Notes under the pieces: generated by a model
The model's database searches: none
The model's input: only the letters and a program-made list of their open reading frames with translations
Told to the model about the DNA's origin: nothing
In this document: positions 45,737 to 55,041 of the stretch, piece after piece
How positions within the stretch are numbered: position 1 is the stretch's first letter
Layout: every line of letters starts with the position of its first letter
Made by a program: the position numbers and the translations under genes
Source of the DNA: Castellaniella sp049673105
GTDB taxonomy: Bacteria; Pseudomonadota; Gammaproteobacteria; Burkholderiales; Burkholderiaceae_B
Direction: 5' to 3'
Assembly: GCF_049673105.1 (NCBI RefSeq)
Contig: NZ_JBATXG010000015.1
Location: 62,001-126,000, forward strand
DNA length: 64,000 nucleotides

Positions 45737-47133
45737 AATATCGGTCCACCCGGGGCGGCATGGCCCCCTTGCCCTTTTGCGACATCCTGCTGGAAGGCCT
45801 GGCGCCCGACGGGGGCTTGGCGCTGCCTGAAACCCTGCCGCATCTGGACGCGGCCACGCTGGAATCCTGGCGCGACCTGTCCTACGCCGAGCTGGCCGCG
45901 CAAGTGCTGGGTCTGTTCATCGACGACATTCCCCGGCAGGATCTGCTGCGCATGACGCAGGCGGCCTATGCATCCGACGTCTTTCCGCAGATTGCGCCGA
46001 TCAAGCCGCTGCGCCCCGGCCTGTCGCTGCTGGGCCTGTCCGAAGGCCCCACGCTGGCCTTCAAGGACATGGCCATGCAGTTCCTGGGCCAGGTCTTCGA
46101 ATACGTGCTGACGCGGCGCGGCCAGACCCTGAATATTCTGGGCGCGACCTCGGGCGACACCGGGTCGGCGGCGGAATACGCCTTGCGCGGCAAGCGCGGC
46201 GTGGCGGTATTCATGCTGTCGCCGCATGGGCGCATGAGCGCCTTTCAACGTGCACAGATGTATTCCCTGCAGGATGCCAACATCCACAACATCGCAGTGC
46301 GCGGCGTCTTTGATGAATGCCAGGACATCGTCAAGACCCTGGCGGGCGATCTGGATTTCAAGAGCGCCCATCGCCTGGGGGCGGTGAACTCCATCAACTG
46401 GGCGCGGATTGCAGCGCAGATCGTGTACTACGTCTGGGGCTGGTTGCGGGCCACGCAGGGGCCGGGGCAGCCCGTGTCCTTTGCTGTGCCCTCGGGCAAT
46501 TTCGGCAATATCCTGGCGGGCCACCTGGCGCGGCAGATGGGACTGCCCATCCACCGCCTGGTGCTGGCCACCAATGAAAACAACGTGCTGGAAGAGTTCT
46601 TTCGCACCGGCATCTACCGGCCCCGTCCGGCCAGCCAGACCTATGCGACGTCCAGCCCGTCGATGGATATTTCGCGGGCCTCGAATTTCGAGCGCTTCAT
46701 CTTCGATCTCGTGGGGCAGGATGCGGCGCGGGTGCGGGCGTTGATGGACGAGCTGCGTCAGAGCGGACAGTTCGATCTATCGGATCTGAAGCCTCAGTTT
46801 ACGGAACGCTACGGCTTTGTCGCGGGAGCCAGCTCGCATGCCGACCGGCTGGCGACGATCCGCGACATTCAGCGGGAAACCGGCGTGCTGATCGATCCGC
46901 ATACCGCCGACGGGGTACATGTGGCGCAGGCCCACCTGGAACCCGGCGTGCCCATGCTGGTGCTGGAAACGGCCTTGCCGGCCAAATTCGCCGAGACCAT
47001 CCTGGAAGCCACCGGCCAGGCGCCGGCAGTGCCAGCCGGCTTGCAGGATCTGCAGCAACGCCCCCAGCGTGTCGAACTCATGGACTGCGACGCGCGGCAG
47101 GTGGCCGATTACATGCGTCGGCACGCGCTGTAA
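45733..47133 (+). CDS. thrC: Threonine synthase
   Basis: 466 residues. Converts O-phosphohomoserine to threonine with PLP. The start is TTG at 45733, overlapping the hom stop as TTGA; MKYRSTRGGMAPLPFCDILLEGLAPDGGLALPE is the classical N-terminus, and no ATG fits. The PLP lysine is in LAFKDMAMQF, and GATSGDTGSAAEYA and VPSGNFGNILAG bind the phosphate and cofactor. The length (466) fits the class without a SAM-regulated domain. Confidence 0.96.
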   Translation: MKYRSTRGGMAPLPFCDILLEGLAPDGGLALPETLPHLDAATLESWRDLSYAELAAQVLGLFIDDIPRQDLLRMTQAAYASDVFPQIAPIKPLRPGLSLLGLSEGPTLAFKDMAMQFLGQVFEYVLTRRGQTLNILGATSGDTGSAAEYALRGKRGVAVFMLSPHGRMSAFQRAQMYSLQDANIHNIAVRGVFDECQDIVKTLAGDLDFKSAHRLGAVNSINWARIAAQIVYYVWGWLRATQGPGQPVSFAVPSGNFGNILAGHLARQMGLPIHRLVLATNENNVLEEFFRTGIYRPRPASQTYATSSPSMDISRASNFERFIFDLVGQDAARVRALMDELRQSGQFDLSDLKPQFTERYGFVAGASSHADRLATIRDIQRETGVLIDPHTADGVHVAQAHLEPGVPMLVLETALPAKFAETILEATGQAPAVPAGLQDLQQRPQRVELMDCDARQVADYMRRHAL

Positions 47134-47142
47134 GGCTTTCCC

Positions 47143-48447
47143 CTAGCGGCCATCCGGGGCGGCAGCGAGCCTTGCTGCCGCCTGGCCGCTGAGCACGGCG
47201 CCCTCCAGCACGGCAGGGTAGCCGGTGTCAGTCCAGTCGCCGGCCAGCAATAGGCCGGGCCAAGGGGGCTTGGGGCCGGGGCGCCGCAGGCCCGGCACCG
47301 CATCAAAGGTCGCTCGTTTCTCGGTGATCAGCGCCTGCGCTTCGACGGGGGGCAGGGGATGCGGCGCCTGGGCGCGGATCTGTTCCACCACGCCGGCGAT
47401 GATGCGCGTGGCATCCTGTCCCGCGTAGCGGTCGGCGGCGCCGATGACGACGTGCACCAGACAGCGTGCCTCGGCGGACCGGGCGGTGACGCTGTGGTCG
47501 AACAACCATTGTCCCCAAGCGCGACGCTCGGGGTCGTCCCATAGCAAGCTCATGGCGCGCCCCGACTCCCAGGGGCGGCTCAGGCGCAGACTGACGGTGC
47601 CGATGGCCGCATGCCGCAGGGCGGGCCAGTCGGCCAGATAGCCCTCGGCTTGCGGCAGGGGGCTGAGCAAACGCTGTGCCTCGTGCATCGGAGTGGCCAG
47701 AATCACCTGTTCATAGTGCTCTCCATCGACCAACCAGCCGCCCTGCGTGGCGGGCGTGATCGCTTGGACCCGTTGCCGTTGCAGACGCCCATCCAGCAGT
47801 TGGCAGGCTTGCCGCGGCCATAAATCATGCAGTTGGCGCCGGGGAATCAGCATCCGGCTGGCGCAGGCGCCTGCGCCCAGGCTGTCTTGCAGAACGCGGG
47901 CGAACAGGCGGGCCTCGGTGTGTTGCAGAGCAGTATTGGTGGCTGCCAGGCATAGCGGCGTCCACAGGCGTTCCAGCAGGCGGGGCGGGCACCCCAGCTG
48001 TTGCAGCCAGTCTGCCGCCGTCAGGCCGATATCGATGCGGGCCAGATCCGAGGCGCGGAGCACTCGCCACAGGTGATGGCGGCCTTGCCAGCCTTCCAGG
48101 CCCCGGCTGCCGAACAGTGCCCCCAGCTGATGCGCCGGGGCGGGCAGCGGCCAGAACCCCAGGCGCAGCTGGCCGTCGGCGGATTGCAGATTCAGCGGCT
48201 GGATATGGCAGGCGCTGGCGGGGTCCACCCCCAGGGATTGCATCAGCGCCAGGGTCTCGCGGTAGGCGCCCAGCAGAATGTGCTGGCCGTTGTCCGTGGG
48301 TATCCCCAGACTGGGATGCGTTACCGGGCGGGCCCGTCCGCCGGCCTGCGCCGCCGCCTCGAAGACCCGGACCGGCATGCCTGTCCGATGCAGATGCACG
48401 GCGGCGGCCAGGCCGGCCCAGCCTGCTCCGACGATGGCGACGCTCAT
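47143..48447 (-). CDS. hpnE: Hydroxysqualene dehydroxylase HpnE
   Basis: 434 residues. A FAD amine-oxidase fold with VAIVGAGWAGLAAAVHL (3-19) and FEAAAQAGGRA, ending GLLLAGDWTDTGYPAVLEGAVLSG. HpnE reduces hydroxysqualene, made by HpnD, to squalene. Third gene of hpnC-D-E; it overlaps hpnD by 4 bp. Squalene-hopene cyclase (hpnF/shc) is not in the window, so hopanoid production is inferred. Confidence 0.92.
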   Translation of the reverse strand: MSVAIVGAGWAGLAAAVHLHRTGMPVRVFEAAAQAGGRARPVTHPSLGIPTDNGQHILLGAYRETLALMQSLGVDPASACHIQPLNLQSADGQLRLGFWPLPAPAHQLGALFGSRGLEGWQGRHHLWRVLRASDLARIDIGLTAADWLQQLGCPPRLLERLWTPLCLAATNTALQHTEARLFARVLQDSLGAGACASRMLIPRRQLHDLWPRQACQLLDGRLQRQRVQAITPATQGGWLVDGEHYEQVILATPMHEAQRLLSPLPQAEGYLADWPALRHAAIGTVSLRLSRPWESGRAMSLLWDDPERRAWGQWLFDHSVTARSAEARCLVHVVIGAADRYAGQDATRIIAGVVEQIRAQAPHPLPPVEAQALITEKRATFDAVPGLRRPGPKPPWPGLLLAGDWTDTGYPAVLEGAVLSGQAAARLAAAPDGR

Positions 48448-49307
48448 GCCGCCAGGCGGCGCACCAGCCCCTGGCCGCCACTGACCCAGACCTTCCAGGC
48501 CAGCCAGAGCTTGCGGATCGGTGTCAGGGCGATGCGCTGGTTCAGCACATGCCAGCCGTCGCGCTCGATTTCATCGAGCAGCGTGTGATAGATCGCCGCC
48601 ATCATCAGGCCTGGCCGCTGCGCGCGGCGATCGGCCTCGGGCAGCAGGCGCATGGCATCCCGGTACAGCTCGCGTGCGCGCACGGTCTGTTGCTGCATCA
48701 GGGCGGCAAAGCCATCGGTGTAACGGCCATCCAGAATGTCGTCCACGCTGACGCCGTGCTGCGCCATATCGTCGGCAGGCAGATAGATGCGGCCTCGGCG
48801 GGCGTCGTCGCCCACGTCGCGGATGATGTTCGTCATCTGAAAGGCCAGGCCCAGCGTCTCGGCGTATTTCAGCGTGCGCGGATCGGTATAGCCGAAGATG
48901 CTGGCCGACAGGTCGCCCACGACGCCGGCAGCCCGCCAACAGTACTGACGCAGGGCTTCCCAGTCGGCATAGCGGAACTGGTCCAGATCCATTTCCATGC
49001 CCTCGATGATGGCGTAAAACGGATCGGGGCGCAGCTGGCAGGGTTCCAGATGGCGCTGCAAGGCGATGGTGACCGGGTGGTCGGGCGTGCCGTTGAACAT
49101 CTGATCCACCTGGCCGCGCCACCAGGCCAGTTTCATGCGGGCGACGGACGCTTCGCTGACCCCGTCGACGATGTCATCGACCTCGCGGCAAAAAGCATAC
49201 AGGGCCGTGATCGCCCGCCGTCGTTCCGGCGGCAGAAACAGAAAGGAATAATAAAAGCTCGACCCGCTTTGGGCGGCTTTATGTTGGCAGTATTCGTCAG
49301 GACTCAT
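48444..49307 (-). CDS. hpnD: Presqualene diphosphate synthase HpnD
   Basis: 287 residues from ATG 49307. A trans-isoprenyl synthase that joins two farnesyl diphosphates to presqualene diphosphate. The two metal-binding motifs are DDIVD (44-48) and NIIRDVGDD (160-168), with GLAFQMTN before the second. A frame open further upstream lies antisense-frame within hpnC and has no family character. It overlaps hpnC and hpnE by 4 bp each. Confidence 0.93.
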   Translation of the reverse strand: MSPDEYCQHKAAQSGSSFYYSFLFLPPERRRAITALYAFCREVDDIVDGVSEASVARMKLAWWRGQVDQMFNGTPDHPVTIALQRHLEPCQLRPDPFYAIIEGMEMDLDQFRYADWEALRQYCWRAAGVVGDLSASIFGYTDPRTLKYAETLGLAFQMTNIIRDVGDDARRGRIYLPADDMAQHGVSVDDILDGRYTDGFAALMQQQTVRARELYRDAMRLLPEADRRAQRPGLMMAAIYHTLLDEIERDGWHVLNQRIALTPIRKLWLAWKVWVSGGQGLVRRLAA

Positions 49308-50173
49308 GATGATGGGGCGGGGCAGGGCCGGCAGAATGCGCGCCAGCATAGCAGGAAGCCGTCGCGTCGCGTCAGAATGGGCCGGTCGGCGTAAGGGTTG
49401 CAGCCGCCGGCTTCCAGTTTTTCCAGGATGCGCAGGCCGCCGTGGACGACCAGGCGCAGTTCCCAGCCGATGCGCCCCGGCAGGCGCCAGGCCAGGGGGC
49501 TGCCGGTCAGCAGCAGACGCCGGGCCTGGGCGATCTGATCCTGCAGCACAGCCTGCCAGGCAGCCGGCGCTTGTGTCGGGCGTGACCGGCACAGATCGGC
49601 CAGCGCCGGCAGGGTGACTTCGTGGCGGGCCAGGCAGTCCAGGGGGATATAGCAGCGGCCCTTGGCCTGATCCACGGCCACGTCCTGGCAGAAATTGACG
49701 CGCTGCAGACCGGTGCAGATGGCGTCGGACTGGCTCAGATCCTGTTCCGCAGTGGCGCCAAACAGGTGCAGCATCAGGCGGCCCACCGGGTTGGCCGATC
49801 GGCGACAGTAGTCCAGCAGCGTGGGCTCGTCCGCGTAGCTGGTGACTGTCAGGTCCTGCAAAAAGGCAGACAGCAGATCCAGGAAAGGCTGGATGGGCAA
49901 TTGATGTTCGGTGATGGTCTGCCCCAGCCGTTCGAACAGGATCTGGTCCGGTGCGGATAGCGGCGTGCGGACGGCGCGGTGCGTGCCCAGGTCCTGGATG
50001 GCGGAGCGCCACGTTTCCAGAGCGGTTCGCCGGACGAGGGTGTCGGCATCGCCTTCGTCGGCGATATCGTCCGCGCCCCTGGCGAACGCATACAGGTTGC
50101 GCACCGCCGGGCGCAGGCGCGCCGGCAGCAGGATCGAGGCGACGGGGAAGTTTTCGTAATGATCGACGGCCAT
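49304..50173 (-). CDS. hpnC: Hydroxysqualene synthase HpnC
   Basis: 289 residues. HpnC converts presqualene diphosphate to hydroxysqualene. VDHYENFPVASILLPARLRPAV is the characteristic N-terminus; the metal motifs are DDIADEGD (35-42) and NFCQDVAVD. The C-terminus is rich in cysteine (LLCWRAFCRPCPAPSS). First gene of the leftward hpnCDE operon. Its start is 106 bp from the divergent alr, with the palindrome CAGTATACTG (50181-50190) between them. Confidence 0.93.
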   Translation of the reverse strand: MAVDHYENFPVASILLPARLRPAVRNLYAFARGADDIADEGDADTLVRRTALETWRSAIQDLGTHRAVRTPLSAPDQILFERLGQTITEHQLPIQPFLDLLSAFLQDLTVTSYADEPTLLDYCRRSANPVGRLMLHLFGATAEQDLSQSDAICTGLQRVNFCQDVAVDQAKGRCYIPLDCLARHEVTLPALADLCRSRPTQAPAAWQAVLQDQIAQARRLLLTGSPLAWRLPGRIGWELRLVVHGGLRILEKLEAGGCNPYADRPILTRRDGFLLCWRAFCRPCPAPSS

Positions 50174-50235
50174 GATCCGGCAGTATACTGAGCCTCGGCC
50201 GGGAATCGGCTTTGAGAGGGCGATCAGCCCAGGTT

Positions 50236-50270
50236 AGCGAGGCACGCATGCCCCGCTTTTTCTGTTTTTT
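50236..50270 (+). terminator. Terminator-like hairpin in the alr leader
   Basis: AGCG-A-GGCA (50236-50244), loop CGCA (50245-50248) and TGCC-C-CGCT (50249-50257), then TTTTT and TTTTTT separated by CTG. It lies between a likely promoter (TATACT at 50184-50189) and the alr ribosome site GAGGA (50271-50275). A terminator here can only make sense as an attenuator, or for a short upstream transcript. Confidence 0.5.
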
Positions 50271-50279
50271 GAGGATCCC

Positions 50280-51395
50280 ATGCCGCGTCCGATTCTGGCG
50301 ACCATCGATACCAATGCCTTGGCGCATAACCTGCAGACCGTGGTGCAGCGCCTGGCGCAAGACCAGCCAGATAAATCGCCCTTGATTTGGGCGGTCATGA
50401 AGTCTCATGGTTATGGCCATGGGATCGCCGCCGCGCTGCGCGGGTTTTCTCATGCAGATGGCCTGGCCATGCTGGATCTGGACGAGGCCGTGCATTGCCG
50501 CGAACAGGGCTGGACCGGGCCGATTCTATTGCTCGAAGGGTTTTTCGAACCCGCAGATCTGGACATCCTGTCCCAGTATCGCCTGAGCACGACAATCCAC
50601 TGCGTCGAACAGCTCGATATGCTGGAAGCCAGTCTGGTGCGCGCGCCGATCGACGCCATGGTGAAGCTAAACAGCGGCATGCACAGGCTGGGGTTTCAGC
50701 CTGGCGAATACCGGGATGCGTACGCGCGCGCCCTGGCGCTGCAGGCGGGGGGCGTCTTGGGGACGGTCGGCAAGATGACGCACTTTGCGCGGGCCGACGA
50801 TGATGCCGCCCTGACGCAGGCGCAACTGGCCTGTTTCCTGGACGTGACGCAGGACCTGCCCGGCGCGATCAGCGTCTGCAATTCCGCAGCGACCCTGACG
50901 CCGGGCTTGGCTGCCGGGCTGGCGGGCCAGGATCAATGGGTGCGGCCAGGCATCTGCTTGTACGGCGCATCGCCCTTTGCCGATCAGCCTGCCGACACTT
51001 TCGGCCTGCGACCGGCCATGACGCTCAGCGCTCAGTTGATCAGCACGCATAGAGTGCCAGCCGGCGAAGCCATCGGGTACGGGCAGCAGTTTCGCGCGCC
51101 GCATCCCATGCGGGTCGGCATTGTGGCTTGCGGCTATGCCGACGGCTACCCCCGTCATGCCGTGACCGGTACGCCGATCACGGTGGACGGGGTGCGTACG
51201 CGGCTCGTGGGCCGGGTGTCCATGGATATGCTGGCGGTCGACTTGGACCCGATTCCTGCCGCCGGCGTCGGCGCTCCGGTGGTGCTGTGGGGCCAGGGCG
51301 GGCCGTCGGTGGACGAAGTCGCGCAGGCCTGCGGTACCATCGGCTACGAACTACTCTGTGCGGTGACGCCCAGGGTGCCGCGTCGCGAGCTGTGA
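50280..51395 (+). CDS. alr: Alanine racemase
   Basis: 371 residues. Interconverts L- and D-alanine for peptidoglycan. The PLP lysine is K41 in AVMKSHGYGHG (many family members read AVVKANAYGHG). The second catalytic tyrosine is in CGYADGYPR, and VSMDMLAVDL and WVRPGICLYG are family sequence. GAGGA precedes the ATG. It starts a rightward run alr-SDR-radA-TauE-kdkA with little spacing. Confidence 0.95.
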   Translation: MPRPILATIDTNALAHNLQTVVQRLAQDQPDKSPLIWAVMKSHGYGHGIAAALRGFSHADGLAMLDLDEAVHCREQGWTGPILLLEGFFEPADLDILSQYRLSTTIHCVEQLDMLEASLVRAPIDAMVKLNSGMHRLGFQPGEYRDAYARALALQAGGVLGTVGKMTHFARADDDAALTQAQLACFLDVTQDLPGAISVCNSAATLTPGLAAGLAGQDQWVRPGICLYGASPFADQPADTFGLRPAMTLSAQLISTHRVPAGEAIGYGQQFRAPHPMRVGIVACGYADGYPRHAVTGTPITVDGVRTRLVGRVSMDMLAVDLDPIPAAGVGAPVVLWGQGGPSVDEVAQACGTIGYELLCAVTPRVPRREL

Positions 51396-51417
51396 TGTCG
51401 ATCTCAAGGACCTTCCT

Positions 51418-52134
51418 ATGAAAAACAGTTGTGTGCTCGTCACGGGCGCGACCAAGGGCATTGGCTGGGCCATCAGCCAGCGCCTGGCCGATCAGGGCTG
51501 CCATGTCGTGGGTCTGGCCCGCCATACGGCGGATATCGACTTTCCCGGTTATTTGTATGCCTGCGACCTGGCCAATGCCGGTGAAACGGAAGAACTGCTG
51601 CGGGTGATCCGGGAAAAATATCCGGTCGATGCCGTGGTCAATTGCGTCGGGCCGGTGATGCCCGAAGCCCTGGGCGAGGTCGATCTGGCGTCCCTGTATC
51701 AAGCCTTCGACTTGAACGTGCGCGTGGCCGTCCAGGCGGTGCAGGCCTTTGTGCCGGGCATGAAGGCCCGCAAGGCGGGGCGTATCGTCAATCTGTGCAG
51801 TCGCGCCGTCTATGGCTCGGCAGGCCATACCAGCTATTCAGCCGCTAAAAGCGCGCTGCTGGGCTGTACTCGCACCTGGGCGCTGGAACTGGCGCCGTAC
51901 GGCGTGACCGTCAACGCCGTGTCTCCCGGGCCGGTGGAAACCGGCCTGTTCCGGGCCGAATACCCCGTGGGCAGCGAGGCGGAGCGCGCCGTGCTGGCCA
52001 GCATCCCCTTGGGCCGCCTGGCGCAGGCCGACGAGGTGGCCGCCGCCGTGGTCTTCCTGCTCAGCGATGAGGCCGCCTTCATCACCGGCCAGGAACTTGG
52101 CGTGGACGGGGGCGGCAGCCTGGCGGGCCGCTGA
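51418..52134 (+). CDS. SDR-family oxidoreductase (FabG-like)
   Basis: 238 residues. The NAD(P) motif is TGATKGIG (9-16); catalytic residues are N, S and YxxxK in NLCSRAVYGSAGHTSYSAAKSALLG. The end GQELGVDGGGSLAGR is typical of FabG-like short-chain dehydrogenases. The substrate is unknown. It sits between alr and radA with a 1-bp overlap into radA (TGATG). The basic pattern around residue 35 (GLARHTA) favours NADP. Confidence 0.85.
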   Translation: MKNSCVLVTGATKGIGWAISQRLADQGCHVVGLARHTADIDFPGYLYACDLANAGETEELLRVIREKYPVDAVVNCVGPVMPEALGEVDLASLYQAFDLNVRVAVQAVQAFVPGMKARKAGRIVNLCSRAVYGSAGHTSYSAAKSALLGCTRTWALELAPYGVTVNAVSPGPVETGLFRAEYPVGSEAERAVLASIPLGRLAQADEVAAAVVFLLSDEAAFITGQELGVDGGGSLAGR

Positions 52135-53489
52135 TGGCCAAAGCCCGTACCCTGTTCCTGTGCACGGATTGCGGCGGCACGACAGCCAAATGGGAAGGCC
52201 GTTGCCCTCACTGCGGGGCCTGGAATACGCTGCAGGAATCCCGTGAATCGGCGGCGACGGCCACGCATCGCTTTGCGCCGCTGGCGGGGGTCGCGCCCGT
52301 GCGCCGCCTGTCCGATATCGAGGCCCGCGAGCAGGCCCGCAATCCCACCGGCATCGAAGAATTCGACCGCGTGCTGGGCGGCGGGCTGGTGGCCGGCGCC
52401 GTCGTCCTGATTGGCGGTGATCCGGGCATTGGCAAATCCACCCTGTTGCTGCAGGCCCTGGCCAGCCTGTCGGAGCGCGGGCCGGTGTTATACGTCACCG
52501 GCGAAGAGTCCGCCGAACAGGTCGCCTTGCGGGCCCAGCGTCTGGGCGTGTCCGGCGATGCGGTCGATCTGCTGGCGGAAATTCGCCTGGAACAGATCAC
52601 CGGCGCGTTGGTCGAGCGCCGGCCCGAAGTCGCCGTGATCGATTCGATCCAGACCCTGTATTCTGGCGACCTGACGGCAGCGCCGGGTTCGGTGTCCCAG
52701 GTGCGCGAATGCGCCGCCCAGCTGACGCGAGTGGCCAAGCAGACCGGCGTGACCCTGATCCTGATCGGTCATGTGACCAAGGATGGCGCGCTGGCCGGCC
52801 CTCGCGTGCTGGAACACATCGTCGATACCGTGCTGTATTTCGAGGGCGACACGCATTCCTCGTTCCGTCTGGTGCGGGCGATCAAGAACCGTTTTGGCGC
52901 GGTCAACGAGCTGGGTGTCTTTGCCATGACGGACCGCGGTCTGCGCGGCGTCAGCAACCCTTCGGCCTTGTTCCTGGCCGGACATGCGCGCCAGGTGGCC
53001 GGCTCTTGTGTGATGGCGACCCAGGAAGGCACACGGCCCTTGTTGGTCGAGGTCCAGGCCTTGGTGGACACCGCCCATGTGCCCAATCCCCGGCGCCTGT
53101 CGGTGGGCCTGGAAGGCAGCCGCCTGGCGATGCTGCTGGCGGTGCTGCATCGCCATGCGGGGGTGGCGACCTTTGATCAGGATGTGTTCGTCAACGCCGT
53201 GGGCGGGGTGCGCATCATGGAACCCGCCGCCGATCTGGCCGTGGCGTTGGCGATTCTGTCGTCCATGCGCGATCAGCCTTTGCCGGAAGGCTTGCTGGCC
53301 TTTGGCGAAATCGGCCTGGCGGGCGAAATCCGTCCGGCACCCCGAGGGCAGGAACGCCTGCGCGAGGCCGCGAAACTGGGCTTTAGCCGGGCCATCGTGC
53401 CGCGCGCGAATCTGCCGCGCCAAGGCATCGAAGGTCTGGACATCCAAGCGGTGGATCGCATCGAGGACGTGCTCAGTGTCTTGCGTTAA
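52134..53489 (+). CDS. radA: DNA repair protein RadA
   Basis: 451 residues. A RecA-like DnaB-type helicase for recombination intermediates. The C4 zinc finger is CTDCGGTTAKWEGRCPHC (10-27). Walker A is GGDPGIGKST (about 92-101), the RadA-specific motif is KNRFG, and a Lon-protease-like C-terminal domain holds GEIGLAGEIRPAPRGQERL. Complete and typical in length. The start overlaps the SDR stop. Confidence 0.97.
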   Translation: MAKARTLFLCTDCGGTTAKWEGRCPHCGAWNTLQESRESAATATHRFAPLAGVAPVRRLSDIEAREQARNPTGIEEFDRVLGGGLVAGAVVLIGGDPGIGKSTLLLQALASLSERGPVLYVTGEESAEQVALRAQRLGVSGDAVDLLAEIRLEQITGALVERRPEVAVIDSIQTLYSGDLTAAPGSVSQVRECAAQLTRVAKQTGVTLILIGHVTKDGALAGPRVLEHIVDTVLYFEGDTHSSFRLVRAIKNRFGAVNELGVFAMTDRGLRGVSNPSALFLAGHARQVAGSCVMATQEGTRPLLVEVQALVDTAHVPNPRRLSVGLEGSRLAMLLAVLHRHAGVATFDQDVFVNAVGGVRIMEPAADLAVALAILSSMRDQPLPEGLLAFGEIGLAGEIRPAPRGQERLREAAKLGFSRAIVPRANLPRQGIEGLDIQAVDRIEDVLSVLR

Positions 53490-53498
53490 GGGCCGCTC

Positions 53499-54287
53499 AT
53501 GATGGCTGACAGTCTCTGGCTGATTCCCGCCTGCCTGCTGGTGGGCGGGGTGATCGGATTTTCCGGCGGGGTGCTGGGCATAGGCGGCGGTCTGTTCGCC
53601 ATCCCCCTGCTGGGTCTGGTGCTGGGGTACGAACAGCAGGCGGCGCAAGGCACCGCCCTGATCATGGTGCTGCCGGCCGTGCTGCTGACGGTGCGCAAAT
53701 ATCATCAGCGCTCCCCCATCGACCTGCGCTCGGCAGCGGCGGGCGCCGTCAGTTCCATCGTGTTTACCTGGGTTGGGGCCCAGATTGCCCTGGGCATCGA
53801 TCCCTGGCTGCTGCGTCGCATTTATGCGGGTTTCGTGCTTTTGATCGCCTTGTTCTATTTTCGGGAAAGCCTGGGCCGCAAGGCGCGGCAGCGAGCAGAC
53901 AGCGATTTTCGCGAAGTCGGCCAAGTGCGCCGCTGGTGGTATTTCCTGGTGGGGGTCTTCGCGGGCCTGACGGGCGGCATTTTCGGGGTGGGGGGGGCTG
54001 TGTTGGCGGTCCCTCTGATGACGACCCTGTTCCGCTTGCGTCAGACCTCGGCGCAGGCCTTGGCCCTGACCATGATCGTGCCGGGGACGGTGGTGGCCTT
54101 GAGCACCTACGCCTGGCATGGGCAGGCGCATGGTTTGGTGGGGATTCCGCTGGCACTGGGCAGTCTGCTCTGCGTGCCCTATGGTGTGCGCCTGGCCTAT
54201 GCCCTGCCGGAGGCGCGGCTTAAATTGATCTTCGCCTGCATGCTGCTGATCATCATGGCGCTGCTGCTGGCGCGGGGGCCGGCATGA
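53499..54287 (+). CDS. TauE/SafE-family permease
   Basis: 262 residues, about eight membrane segments in two repeats. The repeats have the pattern GGVIGFSGGVLGIGGGLFAIPLL and GVFAGLTGGIFGVGGAVLAVPLM. The family exports sulfite or sulfoacetate and other anions; which one is unknown here. It overlaps kdkA by 4 bp and follows radA by 9 bp. Confidence 0.85.
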   Translation: MMADSLWLIPACLLVGGVIGFSGGVLGIGGGLFAIPLLGLVLGYEQQAAQGTALIMVLPAVLLTVRKYHQRSPIDLRSAAAGAVSSIVFTWVGAQIALGIDPWLLRRIYAGFVLLIALFYFRESLGRKARQRADSDFREVGQVRRWWYFLVGVFAGLTGGIFGVGGAVLAVPLMTTLFRLRQTSAQALALTMIVPGTVVALSTYAWHGQAHGLVGIPLALGSLLCVPYGVRLAYALPEARLKLIFACMLLIIMALLLARGPA

Positions 54288-54982
54288 CGGCCCTGCCGAC
54301 AGGATGGGTGCGGCTGGCGATGCCAGGCGGCGCCCTGTGCGCGCCTGAATCCCTGGCCGCTGCAGCCCAGGCTGTCTGGTTCGACCCCCGGCGCCCAGGG
54401 GCGGTTGCCGTAGCGGAAGGAGGTCGGCAAGCCGCCTGGTTTGTCGACGGTGATCACGCCGCCGCTGTGCTGCGCCACTACCGTCGCGGCGGCTTGCGGG
54501 CGCGGCTGGGGCGGGAAACGTATTTTTGGCTGGGGGAAGGCGCGGTCAGAGCCTGGGCCGAAGTCCGCGTGCTGGCGCATCTGCGCGCGGCGGGCCTGTT
54601 GGTGCCCGAACCCCTGGCCGCCGCCTATTGGCGCACCGGTCTGTTCTATCGCAACGCCATTCTGATCGCCCGGATCCCGGGGGCGCGCGCGCTGACAGGT
54701 CTGCTGGATCAGGCGGATCCGGCAGCGGTGGCGCGGGCGATCCATGCCATGCATGATGCCGGCGTCTGGCACGCTGACCTGAACGCCTACAACATTTTGT
54801 TCGATGAGCAGGGCCGAATCTGGCTGATCGATTTCGATCGCGCGCGCCTGGGTGTGGTGTCTCCGGGACAGCGCCGTAAAAATCTATTGCGTCTGCGCCG
54901 CTCTTTGGTTAAGGTAGCCGGCGCGCGCGGAGCGCAGTGGTGGGATGCACTGGACGGAGCCTATCTGCAATCGTCTGCCTGA
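54284..54982 (+). CDS. kdkA: 3-deoxy-D-manno-octulosonic acid kinase
   Basis: 232 residues. KdkA phosphorylates Kdo in the lipopolysaccharide inner core with ATP. It is a small eukaryotic-like kinase: LRHYRRGGLRARLGRETYFW at the start of the nucleotide lobe, the catalytic loop WHADLNAYNILFD, and WLIDFDRARLG as the magnesium DFD motif. The waaA and waaC genes are not in the window. Its start overlaps the TauE gene (ATGA). Confidence 0.92.
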   Translation: MTALPTGWVRLAMPGGALCAPESLAAAAQAVWFDPRRPGAVAVAEGGRQAAWFVDGDHAAAVLRHYRRGGLRARLGRETYFWLGEGAVRAWAEVRVLAHLRAAGLLVPEPLAAAYWRTGLFYRNAILIARIPGARALTGLLDQADPAAVARAIHAMHDAGVWHADLNAYNILFDEQGRIWLIDFDRARLGVVSPGQRRKNLLRLRRSLVKVAGARGAQWWDALDGAYLQSSA

Positions 54983-55041
54983 AGGCAGCGCAATCCGGTC
55001 CTGGTGATCTCCTTATATGACCTTTCTATGGGGACCTTGCC

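Noticed and set aside
49308..50495. Upstream in-frame extension of hpnD to a much larger protein
   Set aside because: The added part lies within hpnC and the alr 5' end in another frame and has no family character; the ATG at 49307 gives a normal-length HpnD coupled to hpnC.
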